This document shows, piece by piece, positions 1 through 4,037 of a stretch of 8,025 bases of DNA. Origin of the DNA: Pseudomonadota bacterium. GTDB taxonomy: Bacteria; Pseudomonadota; Alphaproteobacteria; Caulobacterales; Caulobacteraceae. Both the position numbers and the translations under genes were made by a program. The notes under the pieces are model-generated. The model saw only the letters and a list, made by a program, of their open reading frames with translations, searched no databases and was not told the DNA's origin. Numbering within the stretch: the first letter of the stretch is position 1; each line of letters starts with the position of its first letter. Location: assembly GCA_023434265.1 (NCBI GenBank), contig JAEYTA010000209.1:1-8025 (forward strand), written 5' to 3'.

Positions 1-343
1 GGTCCAGGGCGTGCCGCGCCGCGGAGCGCGGCTCCAGGTCCGCCAGCGCCTCGGTCGGCCTCGGATCGCCGACGGCGTCCGCGGCGGCGCCTGACCCGGC
101 CCGGGCCTCGTCCAGCGGGGTCGGCGGCGCCGCCGGTTCCAGCGCGTCCAGCGTCAGCGCCAGCGCGCGCTTGGTCCAGCCTTCGCGCCAGGCGCGCTTG
201 CGGATCACCGCCTTGCTGCAGCCGAAGGTCTCCGCCAGGCTTTGCGCGGTCGCGCCGCCCAGATAGCGGGCCCGGATGATCGCCCAGGTGCGCGGGCCGA
301 GATAGACGGGGGGTTTGCGGGTCTTGGGATCGGTCTGTTTCAT
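1..343 (-). CDS. Helix-turn-helix protein of unknown function (partial, 3' end outside window)
   Basis: The frame is open from the ATG at 343 to the window edge, giving 114 codons without a stop. The protein starts MKQTDPKTRKPPVYLGPRTW. Residues about 22-58 look like a homeodomain-type helix-turn-helix: a helix around AQSLAETF, a turn at GCS, and a basic recognition-like helix KAVIRKRAWREGW. After residue 65 it becomes Ala/Pro-rich and probably disordered. The layout resembles small DNA-binding proteins such as the N-terminus of phage small terminases or site-specific regulators, but I do not recognise the family. No good Shine-Dalgarno precedes the ATG. A 13-bp palindrome containing TTGACG lies about 35-45 bp upstream. 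The gene is divergent from the RNA and methyltransferase on the other strand. The frame and start are fairly secure; DNA binding is inferred from the helix pattern only. Confidence 0.7.
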   Translation of the reverse strand, partial: MKQTDPKTRKPPVYLGPRTWAIIRARYLGGATAQSLAETFGCSKAVIRKRAWREGWTKRALALTLDALEPAAPPTPLDEARAGSGAAADAVGDPRPTEALADLEPRSAARHALD

Positions 344-639
344 GCCGATCAGTCTGCGACCGCCGCTACCTCAGGCGCGTCAATGACGCTGCTTTTTCTG
401 AAACGCCCGCGAATTCAAAGGCCGTTTCGCTGAAATTGCGCGGCCTGAACATTAACTCCCGGCGATTTGTCACACCATCCACCCTGTCCACCCCGTCCTG
501 CCGCGCTGTCCCGCTGATCCACCTGTTCGGATAGACTCCGCCCCGTCTCGTCCGGTCGCCCGGCGGCGAAGGCGGGGGACGGGTCCGACGCTGGCGCCGA
601 TCCGGGCCGCGCCCCTTGCGCCCGCCGCCTAAGCCCCCA
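344..639. other. Intergenic region without a convincing gene
   Basis: About 300 bp between the divergent HTH gene and the candidate RNA. Visible items are the palindrome at 377-389, a pyrimidine-rich stretch with two copies of a CCACCC-like unit at 479-495, one GANTC (CcrM-type) site at 534-538 overlapping the -10-like GATAGA at 530-535, and a possible hairpin with CCCGTC (542-547) pairing GACGGG (578-583). An open minus-strand frame crosses much of it, but its protein is low complexity and it has no ribosome binding site. I regard it as GC-driven noise. The promoter for the plus-strand RNA should lie here, but I cannot place it. Confidence 0.5.
377..389 (-). promoter_or_regulatory. Palindrome with TTGACG, possible promoter/operator of the HTH gene
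   Basis: GCGTCA-A-TGACGC is a perfect inverted repeat with one central base. On the minus strand it contains TTGACG, which matches the -35 of alphaproteobacterial housekeeping promoters. It lies 34-46 bp upstream of the ATG at 343. No convincing -10 follows at standard spacing, so a promoter is possible but unproven. A palindrome this close to a helix-turn-helix gene could be an autoregulatory operator; that is inference. Confidence 0.3.
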
Positions 640-645
640 TCTCCA

Positions 646-673
646 ACCTCCCGTTTCAACAGCGAAAGGAGGT
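646..673 (+). promoter_or_regulatory. Hairpin that can sequester a near-perfect Shine-Dalgarno
   Basis: GGAGGT (668-673) is the core of GAAAGGAGGTGGTC (664-677). Against the usual alphaproteobacterial 16S 3' tail this gives 14 consecutive pairs counting one G-U. The same bases can pair with ACCTCC at 646-651, with a second short helix TTTC/GAAA inside. Formation of the hairpin would hide the ribosome binding site for the ATG at 680. Confidence 0.55.
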
Positions 674-679
674 GGTCGA

Positions 680-754
680 ATGTCTCATTGTTCCCAGCCG
701 CGCGCGGCCCGGCCGTCGGACGCGACCTCCCCTCTGGCGGGGGTTTGCGCCTGA
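680..754 (+). CDS. Putative 24-residue small protein or leader peptide
   Basis: ATG at 680 lies 7 nt after GGAGG (668-672), an ideal distance, and the frame closes with TGA at 752-754. The peptide begins MSHCSQPRAARPS and ends LAGVCA. It has two cysteines (C4, C23), several Arg and Pro residues, no hydrophobic segment and no run of one amino acid as in classical attenuation peptides. The ORF lies wholly within the RNA helix 686-780 and ends 28 bp before the terminator stem. It has no recognisable homology. It could be a translated small protein, a leader peptide whose translation reshapes the RNA, or a chance ORF behind a decoy SD. A GTG at 672 in another frame gives a longer ORF, but that GTG lies inside the SD itself and the frame crosses the terminator. 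Confidence 0.4.
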   Translation: MSHCSQPRAARPSDATSPLAGVCA

Positions 755-782
755 ACCGAAGCCGTCAAGGCTGAACAATGCG

Positions 783-813
783 GGGCCGCTTCCGAAAGGG
801 AGCGGCCCTTTTT
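783..813 (+). terminator. Intrinsic (Rho-independent) terminator
   Basis: The stem GGGCCGCTTCC (783-793) pairs with GGGAGCGGCCC (798-808): 11 pairs including one U-G, closed by a GAAA tetraloop (794-797) and followed by five T (809-813). The lower eight pairs are perfect and GC-rich. It ends a plus-strand RNA before the methyltransferase. Because that gene starts less than 90 bp later with no obvious promoter between, readthrough or attenuation is possible. Confidence 0.85.
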
Positions 814-900
814 GCTGGGCCGCCGTGCGTGGCGTCCTGTCGCGGCGGCCGCAATCTTCCGGTCATGGCGCAGCGCCGACCGATCTGCGAAGCTTGCTCC

Positions 901-1653
901 ATGAAGGCGGGGCAGGCGGGCGGCATCGGGGGTGACATCTACGAACCCGCCTTCGTGAAGGGCGTGTTCGACCGATGCTCGACCCGCTACATCGGCTTCA
1001 GCTGGTTCTTCTCCTTCGGATTCACCGAGCGATGGCGTCGCCAATGCGTCGAGGCCCTGCCGCTCGATCCCGGCGCGGGCGCCCAAGGCTACGACCTGAT
1101 GGCCGGCACCGGTGAGGTGTGGCCGCACCTGCTGCGCCGCTTCCCCGACATCGGCCGCATCACCGCGGTCGACATCTCCTCGGGCATGCACCGGCTCGCC
1201 CTCGAGCGCCTCCATCGCGACCGCTCGCACCGTATCGACTTCATCGAGGACGACGTGCTGCGGAGCGACCTGCCGCCCGACAGCTGCGACTTCATCGTCT
1301 CCACCTTCGGCCTCAAGACCTTCAACCCGGCCCAGCACCAGGCGCTGGCGGAACTGGTGGCGCGTGCGCTGCGCCCCGGCGGCGCCTTCTCCTTCATCGA
1401 GGCCTCGGATCCCAAGGGCTGGTGGCTGCGTCCGCTTTACCTGCTTCACCTCAAGGTGGTGCTGCCGCTGGTCGAGCGGACGCTGCTCAGGGGCGCGCAG
1501 GACTTCGCCATGATCGGGACGTACACCTCCAACTTCGGCGACGCCCGCACCTTCGCCGACAGGCTTCGCGCCGAGGGGTTGGAGGTCGAATTCCAGCGCT
1601 ACTTCTTCGGCTGCGCCACCGGTGTGAGCGGCCGCAGGCCGATGTCCGGCTAG
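901..1653 (+). CDS. Class I SAM-dependent methyltransferase, UbiE/MenG-like
   Basis: 250 residues from the ATG at 901. The Rossmann SAM fold is clear: motif I YDLMAGTGE (64-72), the acidic end of strand 2 in AVDISSGM (89-96), motif II region EDDVLRSDLPPDSCDFIV (116-133), and LRPGG (157-161). As in UbiE/COQ5 quinone methyltransferases, a long insertion follows (GWWLRPLYLLHLKVVLPLVE, 173-192), then a Phe/Asp helix region and a C-terminal YFFGCATGVSG resembling UbiE's closing strand. The substrate is unknown; a quinone or lipid-like small molecule is a guess from the family. In-frame starts at 865 (29 codons into the frame from 778) and 778 also exist. The 778 start lies beside the terminator stem and encodes low-complexity residues, so I reject it; 865 remains possible. 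None has a good ribosome binding site. The gene converges with rsmA and shares CTAG with it. Confidence 0.85.
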   Translation: MKAGQAGGIGGDIYEPAFVKGVFDRCSTRYIGFSWFFSFGFTERWRRQCVEALPLDPGAGAQGYDLMAGTGEVWPHLLRRFPDIGRITAVDISSGMHRLALERLHRDRSHRIDFIEDDVLRSDLPPDSCDFIVSTFGLKTFNPAQHQALAELVARALRPGGAFSFIEASDPKGWWLRPLYLLHLKVVLPLVERTLLRGAQDFAMIGTYTSNFGDARTFADRLRAEGLEVEFQRYFFGCATGVSGRRPMSG

Positions 1654-2459
1654 GCCAGCGCTCCCGCCAGCCGCAAAAACCCGGCCAGGTCCACCGTCTC
1701 CGCCCGCACCTCGGGGTCGATCCCGGCGGCCTCGCACAGCGCCGCCCCGCCCAGCGGCTTCAGGCTCGAGCGCAGCATCTTGCGGCGCTGGCCGAAGGCC
1801 GCCGCCGTGACCCGCTCCAGCCGCTTCAGCGTCTCCCGGTCGGGGCGGTCGGCCTTCGGGACCAGATGGACCACGGCCGAGGCCACCTTGGGCGGCGGGG
1901 TGAAGGCGGCGGCCGGCAGGTGCAGCGCGATGCGGGCGTCGCAGACCGCCTGGCTGATCACCGCCAGCCGGCCGTAGGCCGCGTCGCCGGGGGCGGCGAC
2001 GACACGTTCGGCCACCTCCTTCTGGAACATCAGGGTCAGGGCGTGCGGCGTCCACGGACCGGTCAGCCACTTGATTAGCAGGGCCGTGCCGACGTTGTAG
2101 GGCAGGTTTGAGACCAGGTGCGCCGGCCCCTCGACCAGCTCGACTTCACGCACCTTCAGGGCGTCGCCCTCGACGATGCGCAGCCGCCCCGAACCGTCGT
2201 CCAGCTCGCCCAGCAGGGGGATGAAGCGCGGGTCCTTCTCGACCAGCACCACCTTGCCGGCGTCGCTCTCCAGCAACGCCCGCGTCAGCCCGCCGGGCCC
2301 CGGCCCCACCTCGATCACCGCCCGCCCCTCGAACGGCCCCGCCAGCCGCGCGATCTTCCGCGTCACATTGAGGTCGAGCAGGAAGTGCTGCCCGAAGCTC
2401 TTCTTCGCCGCCAGCCCGTGGGCGTCCAGCTGTTCACGCAGGGAGGGGAGGGAGGTCAC
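1650..2459 (-). CDS. rsmA: 16S rRNA (adenine-N6,N6)-dimethyltransferase RsmA/KsgA
   Basis: 269 residues, close to E. coli KsgA (273). It dimethylates two adjacent adenines in the helix 45 loop near the 16S 3' end (A1518 and A1519 in E. coli numbering), a late 30S assembly step. Visible motifs are SFGQHFLLD (21-29), motif I EVGPGPGGLT (50-59), the acidic SAM ribose site VLVEKD (71-76), EGDAL (97-101), the catalytic NLPYNV (118-123, of the N6-adenine type NLPY) and FTPPPKV (186-192). The C-terminal helical domain is complete. The start is GTG at 2459, chosen because MTSLPSLREQLDAHGL matches the expected N-terminus. The AAGGAG upstream is about 20 nt away and comes from a palindromic repeat, so initiation may be weak. 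It is the last gene of the operon, separated from pdxA by about 560 bp of repeats. Confidence 0.96.
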   Translation of the reverse strand: MTSLPSLREQLDAHGLAAKKSFGQHFLLDLNVTRKIARLAGPFEGRAVIEVGPGPGGLTRALLESDAGKVVLVEKDPRFIPLLGELDDGSGRLRIVEGDALKVREVELVEGPAHLVSNLPYNVGTALLIKWLTGPWTPHALTLMFQKEVAERVVAAPGDAAYGRLAVISQAVCDARIALHLPAAAFTPPPKVASAVVHLVPKADRPDRETLKRLERVTAAAFGQRRKMLRSSLKPLGGAALCEAAGIDPEVRAETVDLAGFLRLAGALA

Positions 2460-2478
2460 CGGGTTGGCACTCGACTCT

Positions 2479-2530
2479 CCTTCTCCCCTCGGGGGAGAAG
2501 GTGACCGGCGGAGCCGGTCGGATGAGGGGG
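2479..2530 (+). repeat. Two-hairpin palindromic repeat, copy 1 (REP/BIME-like)
   Basis: Hairpin A is CCTTCTCCCC (2479-2488), loop TCG, GGGGAGAAGG (2492-2501): 10 perfect pairs. Hairpin B is GACCGGC (2503-2509), loop GGA, GCCGGTC (2513-2519): 7 perfect pairs. A GGATGAGGGGG tail (2520-2530) follows. The same architecture recurs inverted at 2624-2675 with compensatory changes in stem B. This type of element is scattered through intergenic DNA of many alphaproteobacteria. Copy 1 lies just upstream of rsmA and supplies the purine-rich stretch before its GTG start. Confidence 0.85.
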
Positions 2531-2606
2531 GAGCCGGCGCATCCCCGCTGCATGCCGCCGGATCGCGCGGAAGGCAAGGCCAGCGGGATGCTTCGCCCCC
2601 TGCCGA

Positions 2607-2936
2607 TCATCGGCGTTCGCGATCCCCCTCATCCGGGTCGCTCCGCGACCCACCTTCTCCCCCGCGGGGAGAAGGCTTTCCAGCGTGCTTCCGGATCGCG
2701 TCCAGGAGCGGGTTGGGATTGGCGAGAAAGGCTTCGTTCGGCCACCTCAACACTGAAAAGCCGGCCTGTCTCAGACGTGCGTCGCGAGCCTTGTCGCGTT
2801 CGATGTGCAGTCGGTGCACGCCGCCGTCGAGCTCGACGGTCAGCCGGGCCTCCAGGCACACGAAGTCGCAGACCACGCCGGCCACCGGCTGTTGCCGCCT
2901 GAACCTCAAGCCCGCGAGGCGTCGTCCGCGAACCAT
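2607..2936 (-). pseudogene. DUF559 (PD-(D/E)XK nuclease-like) ORF, truncated at the 5' end
   Basis: 109 codons from the ATG at 2936. Residues about 5-85 match the DUF559 family, related to very-short-patch-repair (Vsr-type) endonucleases: RLAGLRFRRQQPVAGVVCDF, the EARLTVELDGGVH core with conserved Glu/Asp, an Arg/Asp-rich helix, GFSVLRWPNEAFL and a final helix PLLDAIRKHA. Full family members normally have about 25 more N-terminal residues, with a Thr-x-x-Glu helix ending in Leu-Trp. Here that place is taken by the 7-bp tandem repeat, which keeps the frame open but encodes only Thr/His/Tyr/Ser. At the other end, after KHAGK, the frame runs into a palindromic repeat. No ribosome binding site is visible. 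I read this as a decayed relic between pdxA and rsmA, although a short expressed protein is not excluded. Confidence 0.6.
2624..2675 (-). repeat. Two-hairpin palindromic repeat, copy 2 (inverted)
   Basis: This is the reverse complement arrangement of copy 1: CCCCCTCATCC (2624-2634), hairpin B GGGTCGC (2635-2641), loop TCC, GCGACCC (2645-2651), then hairpin A CCTTCTCCCC (2653-2662), loop CGC, GGGGAGAAGG (2666-2675). Hairpin B keeps perfect pairing although its bases differ from copy 1, so structure is conserved over sequence. The copy encodes the last part of the DUF559-like ORF. Between the copies, GCATCCCCGCTG (2540-2551) is a near inverted match of CAGCGGGATGC (2581-2591), so 2479-2675 could fold as one large hairpin. 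Confidence 0.85.
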
Positions 2937-2940
2937 CGAG

Positions 2941-2975
2941 TAGTGAGTAGTGAATAGTGAGTAGTGAGTAGTGAG
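2941..2975 (+). repeat. Five tandem copies of a 7-bp repeat
   Basis: TAGTGAG occurs five times head to tail; the second copy is TAGTGAA. The array ends 42 bp left of the pdxA stop codon, that is, downstream of pdxA in its own direction. Such heptamer arrays are slippage-prone. An inverted, more diverged set lies at 3014-3044. Confidence 0.9.
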
Positions 2976-3013
2976 TGGCGAAGCGGGGAGTGCAGGATCA
3001 GGCGCCTGCGCCT

Positions 3014-3044
3014 CTACTCACGACTCACTAGCACTTTTCACTCG
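3014..3044 (-). repeat. Inverted, degenerate partner of the 7-bp repeat
   Basis: CTACTCACGACTCACTA (3014-3030) is complementary at 15 of 17 positions to 2962-2978, and a further degenerate CACTTTTCACTCG follows. With a 35-nt loop this could form a hairpin just after pdxA in its transcript or a cruciform in DNA. The pdxA stop codon and last seven codons lie in it. Confidence 0.7.
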
Positions 3045-4037
3045 CCTTCCCGCCATCTCCCCCGCCAGCCGCACCGCCGCGATCAGGCTGTCCGGCCGCG
3101 CCAGCCCCTTGCCGGCGATGTCGAAACCCGTGCCGTGGTCGGGCGAGGTGCGCACCACCGGCAGGCCGAGGGTGGCGTTGACGCCGCCCCAGAAGTCCAG
3201 CGTCTTCACCGGGATCAGGGCCTGGTCGTGGTACAGGCAGACGGCGGCGTCGTAGGTCGCGCGCGCCGCCTCGTGGAACATCGTGTCGGCCGGCAGCGGG
3301 TCCGTGATGGCGATCCCGCCGGCGCGCAGGGCGGCGGCCGCGGGGCGCAGCACCTCGATCTCCTCCAGCCCCATGGCCCCGTTCTCGCCGGCGTGCGGGT
3401 TGAGCGCGGCCAACGCCAGCCGGGGCGCGGCGATGCCGAAATCGCGGCGCAGGGCTTCGTGGACGACGCGCGCGGTGTGGGCCACGCGCTCGGCGGTGAC
3501 CAGTTCGGGCACGGCCGACAGCGGCTCGTGGATGGTCACCAGGCAGGCGCGAAGGTCCTTCGCGGTCAGCATCATCACCGGCCCGCGCGCGCCGGCGAAG
3601 GGGACGTCGGCGGTCAGTTCGGCGATGAATTCGGTGTGGCCGGGGAAGCGGAAGCCGGCCGCGTAGAGCGGGGCCTTGGCGATCGGGGCGGTGACCACGC
3701 CCGAGGCCGCGCCGGCGACGGCGAGGCTCACCGCCTCCTCGATCCAGTCGGCGACGACGCCCGCGTTGGCCGGGTCCGGACGTCCGGGCGTAACCGGGGC
3801 GGGCAGGGGGCGGTCCAGCACCGGCAGGGCGCGGGCGAAGACGGACGGGACCTCGGCGAGGTCGGCGACGGCTTGCACCGGCCGGCCCTGACGGCGCAGC
3901 AGGGCGGCGTCGCCGACGACCGCGAAGGCCGGTCCGGCCTCTCTCAGGGCCTCCCAGGCCGCGGCGACGATCTCGGGCCCCACGCCCGCCGGTTCGCCCA
4001 GGGTCAGGGCCAGCGGCGCGGCGGGGGCGCCGGCCAT
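3018..4037 (-). CDS. pdxA: 4-hydroxythreonine-4-phosphate dehydrogenase PdxA
   Basis: About 339 residues, the usual PdxA size. It oxidises 4-phosphohydroxy-L-threonine with NAD; the decarboxylated product feeds pyridoxine 5'-phosphate synthesis in the DXP-dependent vitamin B6 pathway in the cytoplasm. Numbered from the GTG at 4040, family motifs are GEPAGVGPE (15-23), TAPIAK (117-122), PGHTEF (133-138), the three metal-binding histidines H171 (TIHEPL), H216 (LNPHAGENG) and H271 (LYHDQALIPVK), and TSPDHGTGFDIAGKG near the C-terminus. I prefer the ATG at 4037, whose A is the last base of the surA stop (TGATG), as in translational coupling; the adjacent GTG at 4040 is the alternative. The last seven residues (VKSASES) are encoded by a degenerate heptamer repeat and look like an added tail. 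Confidence 0.96.
   Translation of the reverse strand: MAGAPAAPLALTLGEPAGVGPEIVAAAWEALREAGPAFAVVGDAALLRRQGRPVQAVADLAEVPSVFARALPVLDRPLPAPVTPGRPDPANAGVVADWIEEAVSLAVAGAASGVVTAPIAKAPLYAAGFRFPGHTEFIAELTADVPFAGARGPVMMLTAKDLRACLVTIHEPLSAVPELVTAERVAHTARVVHEALRRDFGIAAPRLALAALNPHAGENGAMGLEEIEVLRPAAAALRAGGIAITDPLPADTMFHEAARATYDAAVCLYHDQALIPVKTLDFWGGVNATLGLPVVRTSPDHGTGFDIAGKGLARPDSLIAAVRLAGEMAGRRVKSASES

Larger units (their letters stand above)
640..813 (+). ncRNA. Candidate structured RNA: small RNA or leader with SD hairpin and terminator
   Basis: Three RNA elements line up. (1) At 646-673, ACCTCC pairs with GGAGGT and TTTC with GAAA, with a CG bulge and a six-base AACAGC loop. (2) A long-range helix has CATTGTTC (686-693) pairing GAACAATG (773-780), continued by AGCC (696-699) with GGCT (769-772) across a CC bulge. 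(3) An intrinsic terminator sits at 783-813. A 24-codon ORF with an ideal Shine-Dalgarno lies inside helix 2. A second ACCTCC at 725-730 could compete with the first for the SD. The RNA may be a free small RNA with anti-SD loops, or an attenuating leader of the methyltransferase downstream. I cannot match it to a named family such as the alpha-r or cuckoo RNAs. The 5' end is a guess; it could start as far up as about 540. Confidence 0.55.

Noticed and set aside
366..659. 97-codon minus-strand ORF in the left intergenic region
   Set aside because: No ribosome binding site or recognisable domain; Arg/Gly-rich composition as expected from random GC-rich DNA, and it overlaps the RNA hairpin.
778..900. 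Extended N-terminus of the methyltransferase from ATG 778
   Set aside because: The added 41 residues run through the terminator and are low complexity; there is no ribosome binding site. The ATG at 865 is kept only as an alternative.
672..935. Plus-strand 87-codon frame starting GTG at 672
   Set aside because: Its start codon lies inside the Shine-Dalgarno and the frame runs through the intrinsic terminator; the ATG at 680 is placed far better.
685..2070. Long open frame on the minus strand opposite the methyltransferase and rsmA
   Set aside because: It is a GC-rich shadow frame: low-complexity Arg/Ala/Gly protein, no motif, and it crosses two well-supported genes and the terminator.
2479..2675. 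CRISPR array or intrinsic terminators from the two palindromic repeats
   Set aside because: Only two copies, inverted to each other, with no regular spacing for CRISPR; no T-run follows the stems on either strand, so they are not standard terminators.
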